From positions 1 through 20,116 of the IMG/VR virus record IMGVR_UViG_3300047510_000016: a stretch of 20,116 bases of DNA, one strand, 5' to 3'. The translations under genes and the position numbers were made by a program. The notes beneath the pieces are model-generated. The model was given only the letters and a program-made list of their open reading frames with translations. It was not told where the DNA came from and did not search any database. Positions 12,541 to 20,116 of this stretch are shown here, one piece after another. The DNA is from a virus. Numbering within the stretch: the first letter of the stretch is position 1; the number at the start of each line of letters is the position of its first letter.

Positions 12541-13416
12541 TTACGCAAGCGCAGTAGCGTACTGATAGCTATGCCAGCCTTGGTTCCACTTAACGAGAAC
12601 TTCAGGGTACCCAATAAAGGTAAACTGAGAACCCGCAGTAGCAGCCGTAAGCGTTTTAGCTACAGTAACGGTAGTGCCGTTAACATTAGTAACATAGTTG
12701 TAGTCACCGGGTTGTCCACCAGCCGAAGCCGCAGCACAAACAACAGCCATACCAGCCTGAAGTCCAGTAACAGCCGCATCCAAAGTAATCGTGGTGCTAG
12801 AAGAAGTTCCAGTACCAACTACAGTGTATGCAGTCTCAGGTACAACATTTACCACACGGAAGGGCAACGAACTGCTGGCAACGCGAACGTTACCTGTGCC
12901 ATCCGTTGGGCCATCACCCGACACAGCCATCTTGGAGTTACCCGTAGTCGTGCTACCAGCAACGCCGGTAACTGCATACACGTTAGTTCCAATGAACGAC
13001 TGGTTAGCGTAGCCAACCGTAGAAACAGTGTTGCTCTCGCTGGAAGTTTGACCAACCATAACGACTTTAAACAGAGCAGACGGATCATCGATGACAAATG
13101 CCAGGATGTCGTTTGCAGCAGTGCTGGCAGGATAGTACTGCGAGAACTGAAGCTGCTTAGTCGTTGGGTTCGTAAACTGACAGCCAACAAACACGCCAAT
13201 CGCACCAGCGATCACCGAAGTGGGGCTGGAAGCGGCGGAGTAAGACGTTTTAATCAGAGTTCCGTCTGTCTGAAGCTGAACTAGATCCCCATAAAAAAGA
13301 TCCGTGTTGTAGCTTCGGGCAATAGGGAACTGTCGCGTTGCTCCAGCGTACGGTAGGCCATTAAGTTCATTAATAGCTTTAAAACCGTAAGGAGCATCAA
13401 TGACAGGATAAGCCAT
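12541..13416 (-). CDS. Capsid-associated (decoration-like) protein with inserted beta domain, 291 residues
   Basis: ATG 13416 has CGAGG about 6 nt upstream. The N-terminus, VIDAPYGFKAINELNGLPYA (5-24), then TRQFPIARSYNTDLFYGDLV (27-46), AGAIGVFVGCQF (70-81), QYYPASTAANDILAFVIDDP (93-112) and LPFRVVNVVPE (184-194) follow the layout of DAPYGF-type head proteins encoded next to the capsid gene in many marine and freshwater podovirus-like phages. Residues about 196-268 are a separate Thr/Ser/Val-rich unit of the kind seen in phage fibre proteins. It lies between that segment and the closing YPEVLVKWNQGWHSY, so it looks like an insertion. Probable location: outer surface of the head. Confidence 0.65.
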   Translation of the reverse strand: MAYPVIDAPYGFKAINELNGLPYAGATRQFPIARSYNTDLFYGDLVQLQTDGTLIKTSYSAASSPTSVIAGAIGVFVGCQFTNPTTKQLQFSQYYPASTAANDILAFVIDDPSALFKVVMVGQTSSESNTVSTVGYANQSFIGTNVYAVTGVAGSTTTGNSKMAVSGDGPTDGTGNVRVASSSLPFRVVNVVPETAYTVVGTGTSSSTTITLDAAVTGLQAGMAVVCAAASAGGQPGDYNYVTNVNGTTVTVAKTLTAATAGSQFTFIGYPEVLVKWNQGWHSYQYATALA

Positions 13417-13433
13417 TTTTGACCTCGTTTAAG

Positions 13434-13883
13434 TTAAGTTCCTTTACCGAACGAAACCTTGGTACGCTTCTCTGCGAAGAGTGGCATACGGGAATCGCTC
13501 TCTTTCATAAAGTTGTTGTCTACAGCGTCCATGTTGGATTTGGCAACATTGTTGAAGTGATCGGTACGTTGTTTAACGAACTCTTCAGGCATCTTGCAGA
13601 GCAACAATCCGTCAATCTCGATGTTGTCTTTAAACCGGCTGTTCTCATCGCGCATAAACATAAGGTTTGGCTGCTCTTCAACCCTTACCGGCTCCCAACC
13701 TTCTCTGAGTTTGGCAGAGATATTCTTGGGGTCAGCCTTACCAAGCGAGGACACACGCACCCAGCGGGGTACATATCCAGGCATTGGATCGACTTCAGGT
13801 AGGACATCCGCACGCTTCCACTGTTTAGGGCGAGCTAACTTCTCACGGTTCTCAACTTCTCTGGATAAACGATTTTCAGCCAT
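13434..13883 (-). CDS. Conserved hypothetical head-region protein, 149 residues
   Basis: Start placed at ATG 13883 (GGAG 8 nt upstream), overlapping the scaffold stop by 8 nt; a GTG at 13889 is possible. Visible segments are RLSREVENREKLARPKQWKR (5-24), VPRWVRVSSLGKADPKNISA (38-57), REGWEPVRVEEQPNLMFMRD (60-79), NIEIDGLLLCKMPEEFVKQR (87-106) and DNNFMKESDSRMPLFAEKRT (122-141). It is a charged, mixed alpha/beta protein. I recall proteins with this GWEPV and IEIDGLLLCK pattern between scaffold and capsid in uncultured podovirus-like genomes, always unassigned. A role in head assembly is inferred only from position. Confidence 0.68.
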   Translation of the reverse strand: MAENRLSREVENREKLARPKQWKRADVLPEVDPMPGYVPRWVRVSSLGKADPKNISAKLREGWEPVRVEEQPNLMFMRDENSRFKDNIEIDGLLLCKMPEEFVKQRTDHFNNVAKSNMDAVDNNFMKESDSRMPLFAEKRTKVSFGKGT

Positions 13884-14793
13884 TTGCACGCTCCAATTTC
13901 ATTTGTTCCCTCACATATTGCTCAGGAGTTATTCCCATCTTTTTGATGACGTTAAGCTGGGATTGATTAAGTTTGACTTTTTTGGAAGTCGTACTACGAG
14001 AAACGGGAGCCACAATCGTAGCTGGTCTTTCTGTACGTGCTGGAGGTGATTTTGTCTCAGGCTCAGCAGGTTCATCGCCCCATTCATACTCGGGGAATCT
14101 TTTACGCATCGTCTTATCAACGATTTCCCAGTACTCGTCAGAACCCTCAAATGCTGCACCGCGTTCCCTAAGCAGTTTGTTGTTTAGGCCAAGTGCGGCA
14201 GCGGTCATTTCGTCATCTGATCCAAACCACGTATTTTGTCTACGCCATGAATCAGTTTTTGGGTCCAATCTCGGAGCCTGTGGCTGCGAATTAGGTAAAT
14301 TTACTTCAGTTCCTTGCGGTTGTACAGGGGGTTTGTATCCTTTTAACCGCTCAAGTCTATAAGATGCTTCAGTTAATTGCTTTTGGGCTTCTAATAATTT
14401 ATCAGAATCTCCCGCTTCATAAGCTTCTTTGTAGGCTTTCTCAGCGTTTTTAAGTTCTAATTCCACAGCATTTTTAGCTGTGCTTACTAAATGCCCTTCG
14501 TTTTCAGTCACTTTAGAACGTAGCGTTTTAATCTCGTTTTGCAACTGCTGCGCCATTTCAATCGCAGTTTGCTGCTCACGCAACGCACGTTCTTTCTCAC
14601 GACGCTCGTCGTGCCAGACTTTCTTCATCTGCTTGAGGCGAGTTTTGACTTTCTCGGAATACTCTTCGAGTTCGTCTTCCTCAAGCTCCTTGACTAGCTC
14701 TTTGGGTAAGGGTTCCCGCCCACGATCTTCGGGAGGAGTGTCGTCTTCAATCTCGATTTCAAACTCGGTGTTGGCGTTTTCTTGCTCAGCCAT
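13876..14793 (-). CDS. Capsid scaffold protein (coiled coil)
   Basis: A 305-residue protein with AAGGGG about 8 nt before its ATG. The N-terminus is very acidic (EFEIEIEDDTPPEDRG, 10-25). Residues about 38-152 form a long charged coiled coil, followed by a Pro-rich linker (153-178), a compact region (SWRRQNTWFGSDDEMTAAAL, 182-201) and a basic C-terminal end, SKKVKLNQSQLNVIKKMG (270-287) plus TPEQYVREQM. Acidic N-terminus, long helix and short basic helical C-terminus are the design of phage scaffolds, whose C-terminal helices bind the capsid protein. Its position between portal and capsid genes is exactly where a scaffold is expected. It has no protease motif, so the scaffold probably exits intact or is degraded by other means. 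Confidence 0.72.
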   Translation of the reverse strand: MAEQENANTEFEIEIEDDTPPEDRGREPLPKELVKELEEDELEEYSEKVKTRLKQMKKVWHDERREKERALREQQTAIEMAQQLQNEIKTLRSKVTENEGHLVSTAKNAVELELKNAEKAYKEAYEAGDSDKLLEAQKQLTEASYRLERLKGYKPPVQPQGTEVNLPNSQPQAPRLDPKTDSWRRQNTWFGSDDEMTAAALGLNNKLLRERGAAFEGSDEYWEIVDKTMRKRFPEYEWGDEPAEPETKSPPARTERPATIVAPVSRSTTSKKVKLNQSQLNVIKKMGITPEQYVREQMKLERANG

Positions 14794-14804
14794 TTTTAAA
14801 CCCC

Positions 14805-15206
14805 TTATGCGCGACTAATACCGCGAGGATCTTCTACAACCCCCTCGACAGAGTCATCGTTAATGATGCGAAAGTCACGACCGTGAATTTTCAGTCGTGT
14901 ACCCGCGTGCGGACGTACCAATACAAAATCACCCACTTTGCAATACGGCCCAGACGGGAATCGCTTCTCATCTTTGTACGCATCCGGCCCCATCTTGATG
15001 ACAAAAAGCACCGTCGTCAGTAATTCTTCGTGGTGCATCGTGACATCGGCTTTAATCAAGCCATTATCAAACTTATCGTCAATCTCTGGGATCGTGCATA
15101 ATATTCGATAACCTGATGGATCAGGGAGTTGTCGCGCTTTTTCTTCGGCGGTTTCAGGCAATACCGTCGCAGAGCCGCTTGTAGACCCTACTAGGAGTTC
15201 ACTCAT
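14805..15206 (-). CDS. GroES-like co-chaperonin
   Basis: Start ATG 15206 (133 residues) overlaps the previous stop by 8 nt; GTG 15215 has a better-spaced AAAGGA and would add three residues. After a ~28-residue extension, the protein follows the Cpn10 layout: PSGYRILCTIPE (30-41), a mobile-loop-like segment (DDKFDNGLIKADVTMHHEEL, 43-62), VLFVIKMGPDAY (66-77), CKVGDFVLVRPHAGTRLKIH (89-108) and FRIINDDSVEGVVED (112-126). GroES caps the GroEL barrel during folding; phage homologues such as T4 gp31 replace it for folding the capsid protein. No phage GroEL is visible here, so it would act with host GroEL. The location amid head genes supports this. The loop lacks the usual I-V-L tripeptide in plain form. 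Confidence 0.75.
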   Translation of the reverse strand: MSELLVGSTSGSATVLPETAEEKARQLPDPSGYRILCTIPEIDDKFDNGLIKADVTMHHEELLTTVLFVIKMGPDAYKDEKRFPSGPYCKVGDFVLVRPHAGTRLKIHGRDFRIINDDSVEGVVEDPRGISRA

Positions 15207-15399
15207 CGTCGTCACTCATCCTTTCTAACATATCGGCAAGATATCCTTGCGCCACTGAAATTCCACGCATCACACCGCACTGAAAGCGATAATCCGCGTG
15301 GTCCTTTGCCAGCCCTTGCGCTAGAACTTCGGCTAAATGCTTCTGTTCATCGACACAACGACTAATCAAATGTCGTAAAACTTTCTCGGTTTCGTTCAT
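15199..15399 (-). CDS. Small helical hypothetical protein, 66 residues
   Basis: ATG 15399 overlaps the portal stop as ATGA, and its own stop overlaps the GroES-like gene, so all three are translationally coupled. The protein is almost entirely alpha-helical: TEKVLRHLISRCVDEQKHLA (3-22), EVLAQGLAKDHADYRFQCGV (23-42), MRGISVAQGYLADMLERM (43-60), ending SDDDE. Small proteins with a YRF-x-CG-x-xRG-(6)-GY pattern after the portal gene are familiar from uncultured podovirus-like phages, but none has a function I know. It may be an assembly helper. Confidence 0.68.
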   Translation of the reverse strand: MNETEKVLRHLISRCVDEQKHLAEVLAQGLAKDHADYRFQCGVMRGISVAQGYLADMLERMSDDDE

Positions 15400-17912
15400 T
15401 TAGTTCCCTTCTTAGGTTCAACAGCCTTAGCAGTTGTCTGTTCGCGTTGTTGCTGCATCGCAGCAATATTCCTAGCGATATCAGCACCAATTCGTGTGCC
15501 CTCTATCTCATTACGAACAGCTTCGACACCTGCTTGGAACTCCTGCTCCATCTGGTCTTTGGCGATCTGAGCACCCAGTCGGGCACCGTCAATCTCCATC
15601 TGTGACTGAATCCGCATACGCTCGGTCTCGATCTGGGCTGCTTTAAGTTGAGCATCCGTCTGATCTTTAGCTGCCTTGCGTTGCAATTCTTGGGCCTGAA
15701 GCTGAAGTTCTTGTTGCTGCATCTGCACAATCGGATCTTGTGCCTGCTGTTGAGCTTGCTGTTGTTGAAGCATCGCCTGATTAGACTGCAAGAGTTTCTG
15801 TGCTCCTGCGGCTGCAAGTCTGGAGATCTCGACCTCCATCTCTTCGGGCAGTTCTTCGTTGGGTGCAGGGTAGGGAACCCCGAGTTTATCTTCGATGTTT
15901 TTACGATATTGAAAGGCAAAGTGTTGGGCAATGTGCGCCATAAATGCTGCTTGCATAGCCTGAGCGTTTGGACTCTGACCAAGAACTTGAGAAGTAATCG
16001 GATCTTGCAGTGCTGACATATGCACTGTGATGTGTGCGGCGTGATCTTGATAGATAAACGCCTTGACCGGCTTGCCTTGGAACATGTCCATGTTCTCAGA
16101 TACAGGGTCAGTCGGTTTCATATCATCTTCCATCGGCACGAGCTTCTCGGCATTTTTGATACCAAGCACCTCTAACATCTGCCTGTGAAGATATGGTAAG
16201 TCGTATAACTGCGGCGCAGTAGCAGCCAACTGCATAACTGCTTGGTACTGCACAACCTTCTGACTCATTGTCGCTGCGTTCGGATCACTGACCGGAATTA
16301 CATCGACGTTGTCATAGTCAGATTTCTTAGCCCTGGGGCGACCATCAATCGGCTCGTAGTCGTAAGTCTCAGGTGTGTAATCAGCAATGATGGTCTTTAA
16401 GAGCCGGAACTCCTGCTTCATCGAATAGTGAATCCGCGCCTGAACAGCCGACATCACCTTCAGTGTGCGTTCTAGTATCGCTAGCGTAGTCCCAACCGGG
16501 GACTGAGCCGACATATCAGAGACTTTAAGATCAGCAGCAGAGGCGAACCTGCGCCCCTCGTCAATGATCTTGTCCATGAGCGCAGCCAACACCTGCGACG
16601 GCTCCTTGTACGGAAGCGGCATGATGTTGTCTTTGAGAGCACCCGAGGCTATATCCACATCGCGCCATTCAGCCGGAGCAAACGGCGTGTCATCGCCCTT
16701 AGTCCGCATCCCCTTGGTTTTAAATCCACCTGGGAGATTGGCAAGTGAGCCTGCATCAACAAGCTGTCGAAGAATTGATGTCCCCGACTTAGCAAACCCA
16801 CCGATGAGGTGGATAAGCCCAAAGGCATAAAAGCCAAAGCCTGGAATATAGGGGTAGTGTACGAAGTGCTGGCGTTTTCTCTTTAACTCGTCGTCAGGGT
16901 TCCAATTACGCCTAATCGCTAAGATCTTACTGTTTGATTTCTCAATGGTAATAACGTACGGAACAGCCAGCCCAGTCTCTTTACCATCTTCATCTTTATC
17001 AGGAAAGCCTGGGAGATCTAAGGTGACGTGCATTTCTAAGAGCTTGTACCGGTTATCAGTAGTTGCCCTGAACCCCATCTTTTCTGCAATCTTTTTCTCT
17101 ACTTCATCAAGCGAATCGCTAGGATCTTCAAGCTCTACGTCAACGTAGAACCCACTGTCCATTAACCGCTCCAGCTCATTTTTAGTCTTACGCATAACAT
17201 GCGTAACACGCTCGGCTGTCTCAATATTAGACGCCCCATAAGGAACTACAAGATCATCAGCGGAGACATACATCGCCGTCTGTCTATCAAGCCCTGGGTC
17301 AAAGTAGATTTTCTTAAACGCATTACCCGCCAGCCCCAGTCCCCACAGCATCTTCTCGTGCTCAGGTCTGTACTCAATCATCACATCAGTAAGCTGGTGG
17401 TTCATATCTGCCTGCACACGCACAGCAGACTCTTTCTTCTCTTTAGTTTCTTCACCAATAATCTTGGTACGTACCGGACCTTGCGCTGGAAATGTCTCCA
17501 TGATGGTCTCAGCCTGAAACTTCACCACAGCTTCTGTCAGCAAGGGGTGGTACACACCACAAGCCCCCGGCCAAGGCTCCGTGCGGTCCTCAACTTTTAG
17601 TCCTAACAGATCCAACCCATCGACATAAGTCTGCATCCAGTCTTTGCGGGACGAGATGTCATCTTCAAAATCACTACACAGATCTTCAGCAAGGGTGGCT
17701 AGCTCCTTGGGGTCCATGTCTTCGGCAAGGTTGTCGTTAAACCCTTCCTCTTCTTTTTCTTTGCCAATCACAATCTCTAGACCACCAAGACCCACTGATA
17801 CTGACTCAGGATCTTCAATCTCAATCTCGATATCTGGCTCCATGACCAGACCTTCGTTCTGCAACCCAAGGGGTGCTTGATTTAGTGCTTTGTCAAAAAA
17901 GCTTGTAGCCAT
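15396..17912 (-). CDS. Portal protein (large podovirus type)
   Basis: An 838-residue protein with AAGGA 7 nt before its ATG. The N-terminal ~85 residues are acidic (DIEIEIEDPESVSV at 27-40; EDMDPKELATLAEDL). The portal core follows with the motif TEPWPGACGVYHPLLTEAVV (111-130), ETIMETFPAQGPVRTKI, MLWGLGLAGNAFKKIYFDPG and YIPGFGFYAFGLIHLIGGFA. The last 131 residues (708-838) are a Gln/Ala-rich coiled coil (QAMLQQQQAQQQAQ), with two related segments EIDGARLGAQIAKDQ and EIEGTRIGADIARNI. A long helical C-terminus would form a barrel projecting into the head, as in P22. It forms the dodecameric DNA channel and the packaging motor dock. Its position just after TerL supports the call. Confidence 0.85.
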   Translation of the reverse strand: MATSFFDKALNQAPLGLQNEGLVMEPDIEIEIEDPESVSVGLGGLEIVIGKEKEEEGFNDNLAEDMDPKELATLAEDLCSDFEDDISSRKDWMQTYVDGLDLLGLKVEDRTEPWPGACGVYHPLLTEAVVKFQAETIMETFPAQGPVRTKIIGEETKEKKESAVRVQADMNHQLTDVMIEYRPEHEKMLWGLGLAGNAFKKIYFDPGLDRQTAMYVSADDLVVPYGASNIETAERVTHVMRKTKNELERLMDSGFYVDVELEDPSDSLDEVEKKIAEKMGFRATTDNRYKLLEMHVTLDLPGFPDKDEDGKETGLAVPYVITIEKSNSKILAIRRNWNPDDELKRKRQHFVHYPYIPGFGFYAFGLIHLIGGFAKSGTSILRQLVDAGSLANLPGGFKTKGMRTKGDDTPFAPAEWRDVDIASGALKDNIMPLPYKEPSQVLAALMDKIIDEGRRFASAADLKVSDMSAQSPVGTTLAILERTLKVMSAVQARIHYSMKQEFRLLKTIIADYTPETYDYEPIDGRPRAKKSDYDNVDVIPVSDPNAATMSQKVVQYQAVMQLAATAPQLYDLPYLHRQMLEVLGIKNAEKLVPMEDDMKPTDPVSENMDMFQGKPVKAFIYQDHAAHITVHMSALQDPITSQVLGQSPNAQAMQAAFMAHIAQHFAFQYRKNIEDKLGVPYPAPNEELPEEMEVEISRLAAAGAQKLLQSNQAMLQQQQAQQQAQDPIVQMQQQELQLQAQELQRKAAKDQTDAQLKAAQIETERMRIQSQMEIDGARLGAQIAKDQMEQEFQAGVEAVRNEIEGTRIGADIARNIAAMQQQREQTTAKAVEPKKGTK

Positions 17913-17921
17913 GATCTATCC

Positions 17922-19445
17922 TTAATAGTAGGCGTATTGGTTTTTACGCCTAAACATTGCTGGTTCTTCAGGCTCATCAGACGGCAGTCTAATAAATCCA
18001 CCGTTACGAAAACGCATCAAAGCCTGGGTCGTGGAGTCAACTAAATCATCGTTTGAACCGCTGGGGAAGTCATTGCATTCTTCCATAACTTCTTTAGCCC
18101 AACGTTTATCGGGCGCCCAGACGATCCCAGATGAAAATAAATCGGTTACTGAATTGACCCTAGCAATCTTATCCTGTCCTTTGCTTGGCGTGAACTCTTG
18201 TACAGGCACGCCCATGCGTCGGATTTCTTGGTAAAGCGCAGACCCGTTGGACTTTTTCTCAACAATAAAAGTATCCGGTTGCCATTCTTTGTATTCTTCA
18301 AACACCATCTTCTTTAACTCGGGGTACTCCATCCGCTTCTTAATAGCATTAAGTAATATGATGTTGTAGTTGTTGACTTCTTCGTTTAAGAACACGCCCC
18401 ATATAGTCAAAGCGTTGTAGTCAGCTCTATTATTAGTTTCTTGTGCTGCATCCAGGGACATAATGATGTATTCGCACTGGGGAGGGTCGTCTTTCTCCCA
18501 AATATTCCACCATTCACGCTTAATTAACGCGCCTTCTTCAGCCGTCGGGTCCTGCATATACTGGGCCTGCCAGTATCGTGGATCAAGTGAGGCTTTCTTG
18601 GCATTTAATTCTTCTACGGACCAAAATTCAGGCCAAAGTGTGTTGCCACTTGGCAAAATGGCAGGGAATTCAACGATCTCCCACTGTTCTGCATCTTCAT
18701 TCTTAGACATGTGGTTAATAACCTGACCGGTTAGATCAAGTTTCGACCATCTAGTCATCACAATAATAATAGCGCCCCCAGGCATAAGACGCTGAATAGG
18801 ACCAGACTGAAACCACTCCCAAGCGGGAAGAAAAACGTCTGCTCTTCCTTGTTTAGCCTCTTGTTCGGAATGAGGATCGTCAATAATAAAAAGGTCAGCC
18901 CCCCTACCAGCAAGAGCACCCCCAACACCAATAGCAAAATATTCGCCATTAAAGTTAGTACCCCATCTAGAGGCCGATTTTGAGTCTTGTTGTAACTCGA
19001 TCTGCGGGAAAATTTGCTTATACGGGTCACTTGCCACCAAATTTCGGACTCTTCTACCGAAATTTACGGCTAAATCAGCCGTATGGGAAGCCATAATGAT
19101 CTTTTTATGTGGATACTTACCTAAAAACCAAGCTGGAGCTAGGTAAGAAATGAGTTCTGACTTGCCGTGGCGGGGTGCAATGTTCACAACTACCCGCTTT
19201 TTGACCCCGTTGGCTATATCTTCAAAGATTTTAGCCAGCCTTTTGTGGTGTGGGCCTACTTTATAGCCTGGGTATACGTGGTCTGCGAAGGCTAATAGCT
19301 TCTTTTGCCCTAGCGATTGGGCTTGCTTGGACTCCCAGAACTCTAAATCCCGCAAAATCTCCCGTTTTTCGTCTGGAGATGCATGAGGCAATAGTCTTCT
19401 AAGGGCCGCTATCTTCTGAGGTGTTAGTTTCAGTTGGTTCGACAT
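17922..19445 (-). CDS. Terminase large subunit (TerL)
   Basis: Start placed at ATG 19445 (507 residues), 47 nt inside the small-subunit gene; the in-frame TTG at 19448 is less likely. The ATPase domain shows a Walker A-type NIAPRHGKSEL (88-98, Lys95), Walker B LFIIDDP (185-191) and the coupling-type motif IIIVMTRW (226-233). The nuclease domain has IIMSLDAAQ (327-335, Asp332), DTFIVEKKSNG (391-401, Glu396) and NDDLVDSTTQAL (465-476, Asp467 and Asp470), giving the acidic cluster of the RNase H-like nuclease. The enzyme pumps DNA into the procapsid and cuts concatemers. The order with portal directly after is standard. The packaging type (cos, headful or terminal repeats) cannot be inferred from the sequence alone. 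Confidence 0.93.
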   Translation of the reverse strand: MSNQLKLTPQKIAALRRLLPHASPDEKREILRDLEFWESKQAQSLGQKKLLAFADHVYPGYKVGPHHKRLAKIFEDIANGVKKRVVVNIAPRHGKSELISYLAPAWFLGKYPHKKIIMASHTADLAVNFGRRVRNLVASDPYKQIFPQIELQQDSKSASRWGTNFNGEYFAIGVGGALAGRGADLFIIDDPHSEQEAKQGRADVFLPAWEWFQSGPIQRLMPGGAIIIVMTRWSKLDLTGQVINHMSKNEDAEQWEIVEFPAILPSGNTLWPEFWSVEELNAKKASLDPRYWQAQYMQDPTAEEGALIKREWWNIWEKDDPPQCEYIIMSLDAAQETNNRADYNALTIWGVFLNEEVNNYNIILLNAIKKRMEYPELKKMVFEEYKEWQPDTFIVEKKSNGSALYQEIRRMGVPVQEFTPSKGQDKIARVNSVTDLFSSGIVWAPDKRWAKEVMEECNDFPSGSNDDLVDSTTQALMRFRNGGFIRLPSDEPEEPAMFRRKNQYAYY

Positions 19446-19989
19446 CAATTATGTCTTGAGCATCGGCGTATTTGGTGAGTCGCTCAAGTTTTTCCAGCTT
19501 AGCCAACAGATCTTTTTCCACCTGATCGATGGGTTTGACCTGCACCGTTAATTCTGATCGACGCTTGAAGGCATCTACGCCATCAACTTCGCCTAATGCT
19601 TTCAATGCCGCAATAACATCCTTGGCACTTCCTGATTCAGTCTGTTCAACAAGCTTATTAACAACAAATATTTTAAAGTCAGCAAGATCCCTAACAATCA
19701 TTTGATCATATTGGGACACCATACCAGCTAGGTATGCAAGGGTTTCATTCTTGTAATTACTAAATTGAATATGTCCTCTGGGGTCTTCAACCATTTTCTT
19801 AGCCAATGCGCGAGCTTCGTCTTTATCTTTATCGCTGGGATGTATTGGTTTGCCTTGGAGATCTGATATAAGTTTTATAGTTCTCGCCCTGACTTCCAAT
19901 TCTTCTTTTGGAGTCATAGGGGGTAAGGCTTCTGCTGCGTTGGCGGGCAGGGGGATATTGGGTTCTATGTCTAACATATATGTTGGCAT
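19399..19989 (-). CDS. Terminase small subunit-like protein
   Basis: A 196-residue protein directly upstream of TerL and overlapping it. ATG 19989 has no clear ribosome-binding site; an internal ATG at 19977 is possible. Mostly helical and charged: PMTPKEELEVRARTIKLISD (24-43), KDEARALAKKMVED, LAYLAGMVSQYDQMIVRDLA, FKIFVVNKLVEQTESGSAKD, VIAALKALGEVDGVDAFKRR (124-143), then a coiled coil VEKDLLAKLEKLERLTKY and an acidic tail. No obvious helix-turn-helix could be picked out. The call rests mainly on position, size and the helical oligomerisation-type pattern that small terminases share. Small subunits recognise the packaging site in the genome. Confidence 0.62.
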   Translation of the reverse strand: MPTYMLDIEPNIPLPANAAEALPPMTPKEELEVRARTIKLISDLQGKPIHPSDKDKDEARALAKKMVEDPRGHIQFSNYKNETLAYLAGMVSQYDQMIVRDLADFKIFVVNKLVEQTESGSAKDVIAALKALGEVDGVDAFKRRSELTVQVKPIDQVEKDLLAKLEKLERLTKYADAQDIIDVEPTETNTSEDSGP

Positions 19990-20116
19990 AGGTTCGTAAT
20001 GTAAACGTATGGTACCTAAAAGACAAGGGGGGTGTTTCTATATTTGAAAAATTATAAATCGTTTGTGCAAATTATGGGGTGTAGGGGGGTGCGAGCGAGG
20101 CGGCCGATCCAGGGGG
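19990..20116 (-). other. Non-coding G/C-tract region upstream of the terminase genes
   Basis: No gene is supported in these 127 bases. The plus strand has G-runs at 20027-20032, 20076-20079, 20084-20089 and 20112-20116, with AGGGGGGTG repeated twice, and a GC-rich end with CGGCCG. A TATAAT at 20056-20051 (minus strand) lies in an AT-rich patch but has no -35 at the right distance (TTGCAC is only 8 nt away), so a promoter is weakly supported. It may hold the promoter of the operon, a packaging site, or simply be the end of the contig. Confidence 0.35.

Noticed and set aside
12571-13284. A 237-codon plus-strand frame over the decoration-like gene
   Set aside because: Antisense to a gene with good start, ribosome-binding site and context; Ser/Arg/Asn-rich composition typical of a reverse-complement shadow.
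15503-15982. A 159-codon minus-strand frame inside the portal C-terminus
   Set aside because: Out-of-frame shadow of the Gln-rich coiled-coil portion; no ribosome-binding site and Arg/Cys-rich unnatural composition.
19399-19448. Programmed frameshift joining the small and large terminase genes
   Set aside because: The large subunit has its own ATG inside the overlap and no slippery heptamer stands out; a simple 47-nt overlap explains the layout.
20051-20070. A sigma70 promoter made of TTGCAC and TATAAT upstream of the small terminase gene
   Set aside because: The spacing is only 8 nt, far from 16-18; only the -10-like element remains, too weak to call.

Overview
This window looks like the packaging and virion module of a tailed phage (Caudoviricetes), most likely a short-tailed (podovirus-like) phage of a bacterial host. 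Its gene set resembles what I know from uncultured freshwater and marine phages. Evidence for this is a terminase large subunit, a very large portal protein, a coiled-coil scaffold, a Mu gpT-like major capsid protein, two adaptor/connector-like proteins and an S74-terminated tail fibre. There is no tape measure, sheath or tail-tube gene. All genes lie on the minus strand, so the functional order runs from high to low coordinates. The host cannot be identified from this sequence. No tRNA, rRNA, CRISPR array, integrase, lysis or replication gene is visible.

Layout in transcription order: a G-rich non-coding end (20116-19990); terminase small and large subunits; portal; a small helical protein; a GroES-like co-chaperonin; scaffold; a conserved hypothetical; a capsid-associated (decoration-like) protein with an apparent domain insertion; and the major capsid protein (11620). 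A strong intrinsic terminator follows the capsid gene. Next comes an HNH homing-type endonuclease that appears to have its own extended -10 promoter, then a 94-nt structured leader (10820-10913) in front of another virion-type protein. A run of very short genes follows, with small basic proteins, an EndoVII-like nuclease, a membrane-anchored coiled coil and a protein with an EF-hand-like loop. Then come an adaptor-like protein, a zinc-ribbon protein, two more tiny genes, a second adaptor-like protein, and a tail cassette in which two paralogous beta-rich proteins flank a DUF115/MptE-like Rossmann protein. The module ends with a repeat protein, a 968-residue tail fibre with an intact S74 Ser/Lys pair, and the start of a ParB-like gene that leaves the window.

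Genes are packed tightly. Many junctions are ATGA, GTGA, TTGA or TAATG overlaps, which implies translational coupling. Terminase and portal handle packaging. The scaffold, capsid and decoration proteins, helped by the GroES homologue, build the head. The adaptor-like proteins close the head and connect the tail. The fibre, repeat and beta-rich proteins probably make up the distal tail. Two genes not found by a 60-residue cutoff (10044-10217 and 6284-6430) and one partial gene at the left edge (1-254) were read directly from the bases.
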